The notes: generated by a model from the sequence alone, not told the origin. Positions 16,307-26,384 are shown, counted from the first letter of the stretch. The stretch: DNA of 44,033 nt from Phenylobacterium sp. (GCF_020253645.1 NZ_JADCBG010000030.1:1-44033); one strand, 5' to 3'. Numbers and translations: made by a program.

Positions 16307-16560
16307 TGACCAAGCTGAAGCTCGGCCCGATCGTCGACGACAAGCCGGTGAAGGTGACGATTGAACTCCCTGCGCCCCTGCATCGCGACCTCGTCGCCTA
16401 CGCGGCAGCCCTCGGCCGCGAACAAGGCCAGACCATCGGCGACCCATTGAGGCTGATCGTACCCATGCTCGAGCGCTTCATTGCAACCGATCGGGGGTTT
16501 GCCCGCGCGCGCCGCGATGGCGGTCAGCGTGCGGCACGCGCCGATGCTCAGGGCGCATGA
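16306..16560 (+). CDS. DUF2274 protein, last gene of the trb operon
   Basis: 84 residues. Seen: the DUF2274 pattern TKLKLGPIVDDKPVKVTIELPAPLHRDLVAYA, an RHH-like beta strand followed by helices, and PLRLIVPMLERFIATDRGF. Proteins of this family follow trbI in alphaproteobacterial ICEs; their role is unknown. A ribbon-helix-helix DNA-binding function is possible from the strand-helix-helix order but not established. Starts at the ATG in TGATG shared with trbI. Its last 83 bases are antisense to the 3' end of the lysR gene. Confidence 0.9.
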   Translation: MTKLKLGPIVDDKPVKVTIELPAPLHRDLVAYAAALGREQGQTIGDPLRLIVPMLERFIATDRGFARARRDGGQRAARADAQGA

Positions 16561-17476
16561 GCCGTTGCCGGGCGAACCAAGCGTCATCTCGCTCTGAGAA
16601 AGACTTTGCCAGCGACAGCAGGCGCTCGAGATTCCGATGGAGCGCACCTCGCGGGTGGACAGCACCATAGCGGAGAACAGCATCCTCGATCAGGCGAAAA
16701 ACAATGCCTGGTAGTCCGTGACGGACATGCGCGCTGCCTGCGATGGTGACGCCATCCCCATGCGCGACGATCTGCATCAGCGATTCCCGCGTGACTGACA
16801 ATTGCTCGATCTGGAGGTCCCCGGGCGACGTCTGGAGGTGTCGCATCAGGTAATTCTTCGCGAAGTCGCCGGTCGGCAAATCGGTCACCACAAAATGCCG
16901 ATGCCGCAAGTCATCCCACCGGAGCGCCTTCTGATCGGCGAGTGGGTCGCCGTCCCGCATTGCCACGTAAACAGGCTCAGCCCACAGATGCGTCACGTCA
17001 AAGCCCTTTGCGGGCAATGCTTCGGCGACGATACCAACATCAAGCTGCCCCCGCCGCACGGCCGCGATCAGTTCGGGACAGCTGCCCTCGCTGAACCGCA
17101 GCTTGACCCCCGGGCGGTCACCCCGAAAGGCCCCGAAGAGCTCCGACAGGAAGCCCATAGTCAGAGGTCCGAACACGCCGATCCGAAGATGCCGCCCTCT
17201 GTTCGCCACCGTTCTTGCGCCGTCGAGCGCCGATCCGATCTGGCGAGCCCCAGGGGCCGCCTGATTCAGGAATTGTTTGCCGATGTCCGTCAGGTCGACG
17301 CCGGCAGGGTGACGGCGGAACAGCTGAGCGCCGATCTCATCCTCGACATCGCGGATGCGGCGGCTGATAGCTGACTGCTCGACGCCGAGATCTTGAGCCG
17401 CGCGCCGGAAGCTGCCGCTTTCCGCAGCGGCGATGATGTAACGCACGTGGCGTAGCTCGATCTTCGGTCTCGGCAC
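16478..17476 (-). CDS. LysR-type transcriptional regulator of the ICE
   Basis: 332 residues. Seen: an N-terminal winged helix-turn-helix (RHVRYIIAAAESGSFRRAAQDLGVEQSAISRRIRDVEDEIGAQLF), then a LysR substrate-binding domain (LRIGVFGPLTMGFLSELFGAF; QLDVGIVAE). The final 25 or so residues (after FARQRLM) are arginine-rich and encoded opposite the DUF2274 gene, so they are probably an incidental read-through tail. GTG 17476 has GGGGAA six bases upstream. Known: LysR genes of this type sit beside the trb operon in alphaproteobacterial ICEs and may control transfer, but the inducer and targets are unknown. It converges tail-to-tail with the trb operon. Confidence 0.9.
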   Translation of the reverse strand: MPRPKIELRHVRYIIAAAESGSFRRAAQDLGVEQSAISRRIRDVEDEIGAQLFRRHPAGVDLTDIGKQFLNQAAPGARQIGSALDGARTVANRGRHLRIGVFGPLTMGFLSELFGAFRGDRPGVKLRFSEGSCPELIAAVRRGQLDVGIVAEALPAKGFDVTHLWAEPVYVAMRDGDPLADQKALRWDDLRHRHFVVTDLPTGDFAKNYLMRHLQTSPGDLQIEQLSVTRESLMQIVAHGDGVTIAGSAHVRHGLPGIVFRLIEDAVLRYGAVHPRGALHRNLERLLSLAKSFSERDDAWFARQRLMRPEHRRVPHADRHRGARGQTPDRLQ

Positions 17477-17887
17477 GATGGTTCCCCATGATGCAAAGGT
17501 CTTCGCAACGTAGCCCCGTCAGCCCCCGAGAACTGTTCCAATCAGATTATGAATCTTCTCCGTCTCCTCGCTACCGCCGCCCACGAAATCCTTAAGTGTC
17601 GCACGGTCGACTTTTGCTACGTCGCTTGCGGACTTCCGGATCGCATCTCGCCGGTGCAGGAAGTAAATGGTGCGTGATCTGAACAGCGCAATTACGGCGC
17701 GCAACGCCTGCGGCGAGTCGTGCAGATTCTGTGGGCTGATGGATATCCGGCTGCCCTGCCAAGACTGAATATGACCCGCCGATTTCTACGCCAGAGCCCG
17801 AAATTGCCGCACGCCACGCAGAAGGGACTTCCGGCATCGGCACCTATCGTTCTCAATCGCCAGCGACAGCCGCGAAGGAGAGTGAGC
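17477..17887. other. 411-bp gap between lysR and alpA-like gene
   Basis: This divergent interval should hold the promoters for lysR (reverse) and the alpA-like gene (forward). I cannot assign -35/-10 boxes with confidence. It contains one short reverse frame (17519-17704) described separately. No strong repeat or hairpin stands out. Confidence 0.4.
17519..17704 (-). CDS. Possible small protein or gene remnant upstream of lysR
   Basis: A 61-codon frame starting at TTG 17704, reading RTIYFLHRRDAIRKSASDVAKVDRATLKDF and ending NLIGTVLGG. The amino-acid mix looks protein-like, and the frame stays open for at least 25 codons upstream without a usable start (...SPQNLHDSPQAL). It could be the C-terminal remnant of a decayed gene. 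No family is recognised and no good ribosome site is seen. Confidence 0.25.
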   Translation of the reverse strand: MRAVIALFRSRTIYFLHRRDAIRKSASDVAKVDRATLKDFVGGGSEETEKIHNLIGTVLGG

Positions 17888-18163
17888 ATGGGTCAGAGTG
17901 AGCCTTTGGAGATCCGGAAGACCATCAGGCGGCACCAACTGCGAGAGATGGTGCCCCTGGCCGACAGCACGATCTACGAGATGGAGCAGCGCGGCGACTT
18001 TCCGCGGCGTTTCGCGCTGTCGCCGCGCTGCATCGTCTGGGATCTTGCGGAGGTCCAGGCCTGGTTGCTGGCACGGCGCGCGAAACCGATCGCCCGCGCT
18101 CAGCATCCCGATGTGACCAAACGCCATTCCCGGCCAGTCAAAGGGCAGGATCGAGCGCGATAG
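17888..18163 (+). CDS. AlpA-family helix-turn-helix regulator (excisionase-like)
   Basis: 91 residues from ATG 17888, preceded by AGGAG seven bases upstream. Seen: an AlpA/MerR-like DNA-binding unit, IRRHQLREMVPLADSTIYEMEQRGDFPRRFAL, then IVWDLAEVQAWLLARR, the usual AlpA layout. Known: AlpA-type proteins regulate integrase or excision genes of P4-like prophages and islands. It converges on the integrase gene with a 26-bp overlap at their 3' ends, consistent with a role as excision/integration regulator. An open frame extending to 17720 upstream lacks a comparable start. Confidence 0.88.
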   Translation: MGQSEPLEIRKTIRRHQLREMVPLADSTIYEMEQRGDFPRRFALSPRCIVWDLAEVQAWLLARRAKPIARAQHPDVTKRHSRPVKGQDRAR

Positions 18164-19394
18164 GCGGCATGACTGTCGGCAACAGCGTCGGAACATACTT
18201 CCGGCCCTCGACCCAGGCATCGACGGTGTCAGCCCATTCCTGCATCATGTGGCGACGCTGAACTTCGTACTCGGCCTTGTTGTAGACGCCGCGCGATGAA
18301 CGCCCATCCTCGTGCGCCAGGCACTTCTCGATCCAGTCGCGGTTGAAGCCCAGCTCGTTGAGCAGCGTCGACCCCGTGCGCCGAAGATCATGGACCGTGA
18401 ACGGCTCCAGCGGCAGCCCCTCCTTCTTGGCCTGTTCGACAACGGCGTAGGTGACCCGGTTAAAGGTCGCCCGCGACATCGGCGCGTCCGCATCGTACCG
18501 GGACGGCAGCAGATACCGGGAATTGCCGGCGCAGGTCTTGAGCGCAATCATGATGTCGAGGGTCTGCCGGCACAGGTAGACATTGTGCGGCTTCGATCGC
18601 TTCATGCGCTCCTTCGGGATCGTCCAGACGGCGTTTTCGAAATCGACCTCATCCCAGACCGCGTCCTGCAGCTCGCTCTTCCGGACCATGGTGAGGAGGT
18701 AGAGTTTCATGCCGAGACGGATCGTCGGCAACGTCGCGACATGTTCGAGCTGCTTGAGCATGATGCGGATCTCGGTCGGCGAAAGCGCCCGGTCCTTGGG
18801 CGTGAAGGTGGCGATCGAAGCAGGACCGACATCATCGGCCGGGTTCGCGACCTTCTCGCCATGCAGAATGGCGAAGGCGTAGATCTGCTTCAGGATATCC
18901 CGCACATGGATGGCTGTCGCCGGCGCGCCCCGTTCCACGATCTTGGCGCAGTGAGCGCGCAGGTCATCAGGCGTTATCTCGGTCAACAACCGGTTCCGCC
19001 AGACGGGCTTGAGTTCGCGCTCGAAGATGGCGCGGCGCATGGCGCGCGTGCTGTCCGCCATGGGCGCGCCCGTCAGCCACTTCTCGCCGAACTCACCGAA
19101 GCTCTTAGCCTCCTTGATCCGGCGCTTATCCCGCTGCTTCTCGATGGCGGGGGACCGCCCCTCGGCGATCATCCGTTTCGCGTCCAGACATAGTTCGCGC
19201 GCCCTGGCGAGCGAGATCCCATCTCGGGCGTACTTGCCCAGATGGACGGTCTCGCGCCTGCCATTCAGCCGGTAGTCGAGCCTGAACGAGATGCCGCCTG
19301 TGGGTGCGACGCGCACATACATGCCGTCACGATCAGTCACCTTGTACATTTTGGCTTTTGGTTTCAGACACTTGAGTGCCGCATCCGTCAACAT
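18138..19394 (-). CDS. int: Tyrosine-type integrase of the ICE (P4 family)
   Basis: 418 residues, typical for P4-like integrases. Seen: the N-terminal DUF4102/arm-binding domain (MLTDAALKCLKPKAKMYKVTDRDGMYVRV), a core-binding domain near 100-200, and the catalytic domain with Arg in MVRKSEL, HDLRRTGSTLL, LAHE and the Tyr nucleophile in GVYNKAEY. All catalytic residues are present. Start ATG 19394 has a strong ribosome site, GAGGAGG, six bases upstream (19401-19407). It lies next to the guaA 3' end, the expected attachment site for such enzymes. Two hairpins in its leader may insulate it from guaA transcription. Confidence 0.96.
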   Translation of the reverse strand: MLTDAALKCLKPKAKMYKVTDRDGMYVRVAPTGGISFRLDYRLNGRRETVHLGKYARDGISLARARELCLDAKRMIAEGRSPAIEKQRDKRRIKEAKSFGEFGEKWLTGAPMADSTRAMRRAIFERELKPVWRNRLLTEITPDDLRAHCAKIVERGAPATAIHVRDILKQIYAFAILHGEKVANPADDVGPASIATFTPKDRALSPTEIRIMLKQLEHVATLPTIRLGMKLYLLTMVRKSELQDAVWDEVDFENAVWTIPKERMKRSKPHNVYLCRQTLDIMIALKTCAGNSRYLLPSRYDADAPMSRATFNRVTYAVVEQAKKEGLPLEPFTVHDLRRTGSTLLNELGFNRDWIEKCLAHEDGRSSRGVYNKAEYEVQRRHMMQEWADTVDAWVEGRKYVPTLLPTVMPPIALDPAL

Positions 19395-19410
19395 TCTGGG
19401 CCTCCTCGCG

Positions 19411-19435
19411 CAAAAAGACCGTCACGCGGTTTTTG
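19411..19435. other. Hairpin in the int leader
   Basis: AAAAA-g-ACCG-tcacg-CGGT-TTTTG: a short stem with A/T-rich flanks that reads as a terminator-like hairpin on either strand. It lies just upstream of the int ribosome site. It could act as an attenuator of int, or be a recombinase/excisionase binding site. Confidence 0.4.
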
Positions 19436-19484
19436 GAGGCTTTCGACGAACTTTTCCATTTATGTTCAGCGTGTTAGGCTGAAA

Positions 19485-19524
19485 AAAGTACCGTCAAGAG
19501 CCTCTGTCGCTCTGACGGTACTTT
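19485..19524 (-). terminator. Intrinsic terminator between guaA and int
   Basis: AAAGTACCGTCA-(a)-GAG (19485-19500) pairs with CTCTGACGGTACTTT (19510-19524), a 15-bp stem with one bulged base and a 9-nt loop. On the reverse strand the stem is followed by TTTTTT (19482-19487). It would stop transcription coming from guaA before it enters int. The A-rich/U-rich flanks also allow forward-strand termination. Confidence 0.75.
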
Positions 19525-19683
19525 CGATTTTCAGGATGATCAACGGGGGCGCGGTCCGTCAGCGGGCACGACAGACGCGTTCCATGCCCACCGATAGCTC
19601 TCGATAGGTCTAGGATGAATTGTTTTTGTTTTTCAGGTGGTTATGTCGTATTCTAGCGTAGTTTCGGATACCCTCGGATGGGC

Positions 19684-19711
19684 AAAAATTATTCCCACTC
19701 GATCGTCCCCG
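19684..19711. other. Putative ICE attachment site in the 3' end of guaA
   Basis: The window spans the guaA stop codon and its last codons (reverse strand CGAGTGGGAATAA). Known: the 3' end of guaA is a recurrent integration site for ICEs and islands with adjacent tyrosine integrases. The direct-repeat partner at the other ICE end is outside this window, so the exact core cannot be fixed. Two TTTTCAGG copies (19528-19535, 19630-19637) lie on the ICE side and may be integrase arm sites. Confidence 0.55.
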
Positions 19712-21251
19712 GCGGCTTGGACGTCACGTCGTAGACCACGCGGTTGACCCCCCTCACCTCGTTGATGATCCGGGTGGCGCAGCGGCCGAGAACCTCCCAG
19801 GGGAACTCGAAGAAGTCAGCGGTCATGCCGTCAGTGGAGGTCACGGCGCGCAGGGCCAGGACGTCCTCGTAGGTCGGGGCGTCGCCCATGACGCCGACGG
19901 TCTTCACCGGCAGCAGCACGGCGAAGGCCTGCCAGATGCTGTCGTAGAGGCCAGCCTTGCGGATCTCCTCCAGGTAGATGGCGTCGGCCTTCTGGAGGAC
20001 GGCCACCTTTTCCGGCGTGATCTCGCCGGGGATACGGATGGCGAGGCCAGGCCCCGGGAAGGGATGGCGGCCAACGAACTGCGGCGGCAGGCCCAGCTCC
20101 ACGCCCAGGGCGCGGACCTCGTCCTTGAAGAGCTCGCGCAAGGGTTCGACCAGCTTCAGCTTCATGTAGTCCGGCAGGCCGCCGACATTGTGGTGGCTCT
20201 TGATGACCGCCGAGGGCCCGCCCCGGGCCGAGACGCTCTCGATCACGTCTGGATAGAGGGTGCCCTGGGCCAGGAAGGCGGCGCCCTCGATCTTCGCCGC
20301 CTCGCGGTCGAAAACGTCGACGAACAGCCTGCCGATGGTCTTGCGCTTGGTCTCCGGGTCGGTGACGCCTCTCAGCTCACCCAGGAAAAGGTCGCCTGCA
20401 TCAACGTGCACGAGGGGTATGTTGTAGTGGTCGCGGAACATGGTCACGACCTGCTCGGCCTCGTTCAGGCGCAACAGGCCAGTGTCCACGAAGACGCAGG
20501 TCAGCTGGTCGCCGATGGCCTCATGGATCAGGACGGCGGCGACGGAGGAGTCCACGCCGCCGGACAGGCCGCAGATCACCCTGCCCTCGCCGACCTGCTC
20601 GCGGATGCGCCCCACCGCCTCCTGGCGGAAGGAGGCCATGGTCCAGTCGCCGGACAGGCCGGCGATGCGATGGGTGAAGTTACGCAGGATCAGGGCGCCC
20701 CGCGGCGTGTGGGCCACCTCCGGGTGGAACTGGACGCCATAGAATCGCCGGCCCTCGTCGGCGATCACCGCGAAGGGGCTGCCCTCGGAGGAAGCAACCA
20801 CCTCGAAGCCCGGCGGGATGGCGGTGACCTTGTCGCCATGGCTCATCCAGACGATCTCCCGGTCGCCGACATCGCCCAGGCCATGCAGCAGCGGCGACTC
20901 CCGCTCGATGCGGATCTCGGCGCGGCCGAACTCCCGGTCGTGGCCGCCCTCGACCCGTCCGCCCAGTTGGGCGCAGAGGGTCATCTCGCCATAGCAGATG
21001 CCCAGGACGGGCACGCCGAGCTCGAAGACACGGGAGGTGACCGACGGGCTGTCGTCCTCGTGCACGCTGGCCGGGCCGCCGGACAGGATCACCGCCTTGG
21101 GCGCGAAGGCGTCCAGCATGGGCTCGATGCGGTCGTAGGGATGGATTTCGCAATAGACACCGCTCTCGCGAAGCCGCCGGGCGATCAGCTGGGTCACCTG
21201 GCTGCCGAAGTCGACGATCAGAACGCGTTCATGCACGGGGGCGGCGGTCAT
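19689..21251 (-). CDS. guaA: GMP synthase (glutamine-hydrolysing)
   Basis: 520 residues, full length. Seen: class I glutamine amidotransferase domain with nucleophile Cys86 in GICYGEM, His176 and Glu178 in [10 protein letters not shown], then the ATP-pyrophosphatase P-loop SGGVDSS (230-236) and the C-terminal dimerisation domain ending PPGTIEWE. It converts XMP to GMP using glutamine and ATP. Last gene of a guaB-MAPEG-rsmB-guaA operon; ATG 21251 overlaps the rsmB stop (ATGA). Its 3' end is intact although the ICE is inserted there, so the ICE must restore the last codons on integration. The 3' untranslated region is now of ICE origin. Confidence 0.98.
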   Translation of the reverse strand: MTAAPVHERVLIVDFGSQVTQLIARRLRESGVYCEIHPYDRIEPMLDAFAPKAVILSGGPASVHEDDSPSVTSRVFELGVPVLGICYGEMTLCAQLGGRVEGGHDREFGRAEIRIERESPLLHGLGDVGDREIVWMSHGDKVTAIPPGFEVVASSEGSPFAVIADEGRRFYGVQFHPEVAHTPRGALILRNFTHRIAGLSGDWTMASFRQEAVGRIREQVGEGRVICGLSGGVDSSVAAVLIHEAIGDQLTCVFVDTGLLRLNEAEQVVTMFRDHYNIPLVHVDAGDLFLGELRGVTDPETKRKTIGRLFVDVFDREAAKIEGAAFLAQGTLYPDVIESVSARGGPSAVIKSHHNVGGLPDYMKLKLVEPLRELFKDEVRALGVELGLPPQFVGRHPFPGPGLAIRIPGEITPEKVAVLQKADAIYLEEIRKAGLYDSIWQAFAVLLPVKTVGVMGDAPTYEDVLALRAVTSTDGMTADFFEFPWEVLGRCATRIINEVRGVNRVVYDVTSKPPGTIEWE

Positions 21252-22540
21252 TCGGGGGTCCTTCCATCGGCCCGGGCCAGGACGGCGACGAAGAATCCGT
21301 CGGTGTCCGAGGACGCAGGGGTCAGCCGGAGATAGCCCTCCGCCGTCAGGCGGGGAAGCCAGTGGGGGTCATCCGTGGCGGGACGGACGCGGAAATCCCG
21401 ATGCCGGCCCAGGAAGGCGGCGACCCGGTCCTCGTTCTCCTCGGCCAGGACCGAGCAGGTGACATAGACCAGCCGCCCGCCGGGACGGACAAAGGCGACC
21501 CCGGCGTCCAGGACTGCATCCTGATCCGCCTGGCGTCGCGCCAGGGCCTCGGGAGTCAGCCGCCACTTGGTGTCCGGGTGCCGGCGCCAGGCGCCCGACC
21601 CGGAGCAGGGGGCGTCAATGAAGACGAGGTCCATCCGGCCTTCGAGGTCCTTGAGGGGATCGGGGCGCAAGGGCGTGCGGACCTGCAGGTTGCGCACCCC
21701 GGCCCGCTCGGCCCGGCGCACGGTGTCGGCAAGGCGCCGGGCGTCGGAATCGTAGGCGTAGACCTGTCCGGTCGATCCCATGGCGGCGGCCAGGGCCAGG
21801 GTCTTTCCCCCGCCTCCCGCGCAGAGGTCCAGGACCTGGAGCCCCCTCACCTCCCCGGCGCAGGCTGCGGCGATCTGTGAGCCGGCGTCCTGGACCTCCA
21901 TCCAGCCCTTCACAAACTCCGGAAGGCTCTCGACAGACGGGGCCCTCTCGGAGGCGACCGGGGGATCGATTCTGAGGGCCAGGGGCAGGCCCGGTAAAGG
22001 ATGGGCGCCAAGGGGCCCGGCGGCCTTCAGCGCCCGGGCCGGGTCACTCTTCAGGGTATTGACCCGCAGGTCCACAGGCGCGCGCCGGGCCAGGGCCTCG
22101 GCCTCGGTCCGGAGGCGGTCGCCGAACACGCGCGCGAAGGCAGGTGCCAGCCAGTCCGGCAGGTCTGCGGCGACCGCGTCGGGGGCGTTGGCCGGATCCC
22201 GGGGGGCGACGAGACCGGCGGCCTCATCCCGGTCGAGTTCACCGGGCCCGTGAGGCGTCTCGGCGAAGGCCGCAGCGATGCGCTCGATCGGCCAGGCCCA
22301 GTGCAGGGCGAGGACGCCAAGAACCGCGCCGCGGGGACTGTCCGAACCCATCCGCCATGCCGCGGAGCGACGCCGTCGCAGGGCGTCCAGCACCAGTCCG
22401 GCCACGAAGGCCCGGTCTCCGGAGCCGGCGTAGCGGGCGCTGTCGCTCCAGGCCTTCAGGGCCAGCCTCGCCGGACGCCGCGCCGTCTCGATCACCGTCA
22501 GGACGCGGATGGCCGCCTCGATGCGGCCGCCGTCACGCAA
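21248..22540 (-). CDS. rsmB: RsmB-like 16S rRNA m5C methyltransferase (NOL1/NOP2/Sun family)
   Basis: About 430 residues. Seen: an N-terminal NusB-like helical domain ([36 protein letters not shown]), the SAM-binding motif [10 protein letters not shown], motif [17 protein letters not shown] and motif [14 protein letters not shown], with both cysteines used by m5C RNA methyltransferases. Known: RsmB methylates C967 of 16S rRNA. The start is uncertain: TTG 22540 overlaps the upstream MAPEG gene by 8 bp and is preferred; starts further upstream lie within that gene. Overlaps guaA by four bases. Confidence 0.9.
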   Translation of the reverse strand: MRDGGRIEAAIRVLTVIETARRPARLALKAWSDSARYAGSGDRAFVAGLVLDALRRRRSAAWRMGSDSPRGAVLGVLALHWAWPIERIAAAFAETPHGPGELDRDEAAGLVAPRDPANAPDAVAADLPDWLAPAFARVFGDRLRTEAEALARRAPVDLRVNTLKSDPARALKAAGPLGAHPLPGLPLALRIDPPVASERAPSVESLPEFVKGWMEVQDAGSQIAAACAGEVRGLQVLDLCAGGGGKTLALAAAMGSTGQVYAYDSDARRLADTVRRAERAGVRNLQVRTPLRPDPLKDLEGRMDLVFIDAPCSGSGAWRRHPDTKWRLTPEALARRQADQDAVLDAGVAFVRPGGRLVYVTCSVLAEENEDRVAAFLGRHRDFRVRPATDDPHWLPRLTAEGYLRLTPASSDTDGFFVAVLARADGRTPE

Positions 22541-22931
22541 GGAAGAGCGCCGCGACCACCATGCCGAGGCCGACCAGGGAGAGGGTCCAGACCAGGCTCC
22601 GGACCATGTAGGTCCCCGACGCATAAATCGGCGCATAGACCGCCCGACAGACGACGTACAGGGCGGCGCCCCAGAGGCTCAGGGTCCCGGTCTTGCCCGC
22701 GATCACCACGGCGAGAACCGCCGCAGCGAACAATGGGAAGGTCTCCATGAAGTTGCGGAAGGCGCGATCAAGCCTCGCAGCCACGCCGGAGATGGGCATG
22801 GCCTCATCGCGCGCACCGGCGGCCCACTTGAGGTCCTGCTGGCGGCGGGCCGCGGCTGCGGCCCACATCAGCTGGACCAGGCCGATCGCGATGGCGGCGC
22901 CGAGAAGAAGCAGTTCAGGTTCTGCGACCAT
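22533..22931 (-). CDS. MAPEG-family small membrane protein
   Basis: 132 residues with four hydrophobic segments ([75 protein letters not shown]). The pattern AARLDRAFRNFMETFPLFA and RAVYAPIYASG is typical of the MAPEG group (membrane-associated eicosanoid/glutathione metabolism proteins). The biochemical role of bacterial members is mostly unknown. ATG 22931 lies one base after the guaB stop; an in-frame start at 22964 lies within guaB. It sits between guaB and rsmB in a guanine-nucleotide operon, which need not imply function. Confidence 0.85.
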   Translation of the reverse strand: MVAEPELLLLGAAIAIGLVQLMWAAAAARRQQDLKWAAGARDEAMPISGVAARLDRAFRNFMETFPLFAAAVLAVVIAGKTGTLSLWGAALYVVCRAVYAPIYASGTYMVRSLVWTLSLVGLGMVVAALFLA

Positions 22932-22932
22932 G

Positions 22933-24426
<1,494 letters not shown>

Positions 24427-25161
24427 CTAGCGGGGCTCCTGCGCAAGGCCGCCCGGCGTACGCCCCCGGAATCCGGTCGCCACCAGATAGGTCTCCGAGG
24501 AGTCCGCCCGGCTGGCGGGCGGCTTGACGTTCCGGACCTGGGCGAAGCTGCGCTTCAGGCGGGTCATCACCTCGCTGATCTCGCCGCCCTGGAAGGCCTT
24601 GGCGACGAAGGCGCCGCCTGGCGGAAGGACGGCCTCCGCAAAGTCCACAGCCGCATCGATCAGGCCCACAATGCGGAGATGGTCCGTGCGCCGGTGCCCC
24701 ACCGTATTGGGCGCCATGTCCGACACGACGAGGTCGGGCGCGCCTCCCAGCGCTTCGACGAGCTGGTCGCCGCACGCGGGGTCTGTGAAGTCCATCTGGA
24801 GAAACATGGCGGGCGGCAGGGGCTCGACCGGCAGGAGGTCCACCCCGGCGATCCGCGTGACGCCCCGCTCAAGGGCGACCTGCGTCCAGCCTCCGGGGGC
24901 GGCGCCGAGGTCGATGATCCTCTGCCCCGGTCTCAGAAGGCCGAAACGGTCCGCGATATCAATCAGCTTGTATGCGGCCCGGCTGCGGTAGCCGTGAGCG
25001 CGCGCCTTGGCCGCCCACGGATCATTGATCTGACGGGAGAGCCAGGCCTGAGAGGAAGGCGTTCTCATCTTGGCGGTCTTGAGACGGGCAGGCTTTACCC
25101 GTCCCTCCTCCGCCCCGCCGGTGGGCGGGCGCACCATACGCCGGCGGGGTGGATCAGGCAT
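24427..25161 (-). CDS. rlmE: 23S rRNA (U2552) 2'-O-methyltransferase, RlmE/FtsJ
   Basis: 244 residues. Seen: the FtsJ Rossmann fold with SAM site DLGAAPGGWTQVA and the K-D-K-E catalytic tetrad in RAAYKLIDI, VSDMAPN, FVAKAFQGG and SSETYLV. Known: RlmE methylates U2552 of 23S rRNA late in 50S assembly. The N-terminus carries about 25 extra basic residues (PPRRRMVRPPTGG). ATG 25161 overlaps the ppx stop by 8 bp; ATG 25137 is an alternative start. Confidence 0.95.
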   Translation of the reverse strand: MPDPPRRRMVRPPTGGAEEGRVKPARLKTAKMRTPSSQAWLSRQINDPWAAKARAHGYRSRAAYKLIDIADRFGLLRPGQRIIDLGAAPGGWTQVALERGVTRIAGVDLLPVEPLPPAMFLQMDFTDPACGDQLVEALGGAPDLVVSDMAPNTVGHRRTDHLRIVGLIDAAVDFAEAVLPPGGAFVAKAFQGGEISEVMTRLKRSFAQVRNVKPPASRADSSETYLVATGFRGRTPGGLAQEPR

Positions 25162-26236
25162 GGGGCCGGGTCCCCTTGCGCATTCTCGCGCCTCTGCGCC
25201 TGCGGGGCGTCATCATCGTCAGGAGAATGCCTTCCCGCAGCCCACGGTCAGCCACCCTGACCCGGTCGCAGGGCCAAACCTCTTGAACGGCCTGCAGAAT
25301 AGCGGCGCCTGCGAGCACCAGGTCCGCGCGGTCCGGACCGATGCAGGGCTGCGCCGCCCGTTCCGCCATGGTCATGGAGATGAGACGATCCGCAGCGGCC
25401 TCGCACTCCGCCCGGGTCATCCAGATGCCGTCGACGCGGTTGCGGTCATATCTGGGGAGGTCAAGGTGCATTCCGGCAAGACTGGTGATCGCCCCGGAGG
25501 TCCCCACAATGTGTGCGCGCCCCGACAGAAAGGTCGAACGCAAGGCCTCGGCGCCGACAAACCCCTCAAGGCGCCGCCGGAAGGCATCCACCATCTCCCG
25601 GAACCACAACTCAGGTTCGCCGTTTCCCTCCGGAAATTCCTCTGCGAGGGTCACGACCCCAAGAGGGATGGAACACCAGGCCCGTATCGGCGCCTGGCCG
25701 CCCCTTGGTCCGGGTCCTGCGGAAAGATCGATCCAGGACAACTCTGTGGAGCCGCCGCCCACGTCCACAACCAGGGCGGCGTCCGCCGTCCGATCCAGCA
25801 GATTGACGCAGCCCGCCACAGATAGCCTCGCCTCTTCCTTCGGCGAGATCACCTCCAGCCTCAGGCCGGTCTCGGCGGCCACCCGTTCAATGAATTCGGC
25901 GCCGTTCGCTGCAGATCGACAGGCCTGCGTGGCGATCGCCTTGAAGCGGGTCACCCCCCGTCTCCGGACCTTCTCGGCGCTGACCCGCAGCGCCGCAAGG
26001 GCCCGCTCCATGGCGGCGTCCGAGAGCCGGCCGGACTGGGAGAGCCCCTCGCCAAGCCGCACGATCCGGGAGTAGGCGTCAACCACGCGGAAACCCCTGC
26101 CGGAGGGCGCAGCGATCAGAAGACGGCAGTTGTTCGTTCCGAGGTCGAGGGCGCCGTAGAGAACCCTACCCTCCTTCACCCCGCTCTTCTCACGACCGTC
26201 CTGCATGGCGCCGGTGGCGCCTGGCGCCTCTGACAT
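25154..26236 (-). CDS. Ppx/GppA-family phosphatase
   Basis: About 360 residues from ATG 26236; ATG 26206 is also possible. Seen: the ASKHA-fold phosphate loops ALDLGTNNCRLLI and VVDVGGGSTEL, and VGTSGAITSL. The lack of a long C-terminal HD-like domain makes it the short Ppx/GppA form. Known: such enzymes are exopolyphosphatases and/or pppGpp phosphohydrolases; which activity applies here cannot be told. It precedes rlmE with an 8-bp overlap and is divergent from hspQ. Confidence 0.9.
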   Translation of the reverse strand: MSEAPGATGAMQDGREKSGVKEGRVLYGALDLGTNNCRLLIAAPSGRGFRVVDAYSRIVRLGEGLSQSGRLSDAAMERALAALRVSAEKVRRRGVTRFKAIATQACRSAANGAEFIERVAAETGLRLEVISPKEEARLSVAGCVNLLDRTADAALVVDVGGGSTELSWIDLSAGPGPRGGQAPIRAWCSIPLGVVTLAEEFPEGNGEPELWFREMVDAFRRRLEGFVGAEALRSTFLSGRAHIVGTSGAITSLAGMHLDLPRYDRNRVDGIWMTRAECEAAADRLISMTMAERAAQPCIGPDRADLVLAGAAILQAVQEVWPCDRVRVADRGLREGILLTMMTPRRRRGARMRKGTRPHA

Positions 26237-26384
26237 GGAACCCGGTCCCAGACGTGCGGGACAAGCCGTCCCGCCACTCTTCGTGCAGCCTATCCGAGAC
26301 CCGAAGGCGCCGGAAGGCGTCTTGCGACCTTCGGCGATTGAATTAGGTATGGGGTGTGGCTCTCGTTGCCCGGAGCGTGCTGTG

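Larger units (their letters stand above)
1..19705. mobile_element. Integrative and conjugative element, right-hand part (Trb type, guaA-integrated)
   Basis: Seen: a complete trbBCDEJKLFGI-DUF2274 transfer operon, a LysR regulator, an AlpA-like regulator and a tyrosine integrase, ending next to the 3' end of guaA. Known: many proteobacterial ICEs and genomic islands integrate into the 3' end of guaA by a tyrosine recombinase encoded next to the site. Inferred: the element's right boundary lies in the last codons of guaA near 19,689-19,711. The left boundary, relaxase, traG and replication genes are outside the window. A 6.4-kb reverse-strand defence/toxin-antitoxin cargo interrupts the usual copG-trbB junction. 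Confidence 0.85.

Noticed and set aside
17592-17889. Two reverse frames between lysR and alpA (17592-17843 and 17692-17889)
   Set aside because: They overlap each other and have no plausible ribosome site or domain; they run across the likely alpA promoter region.
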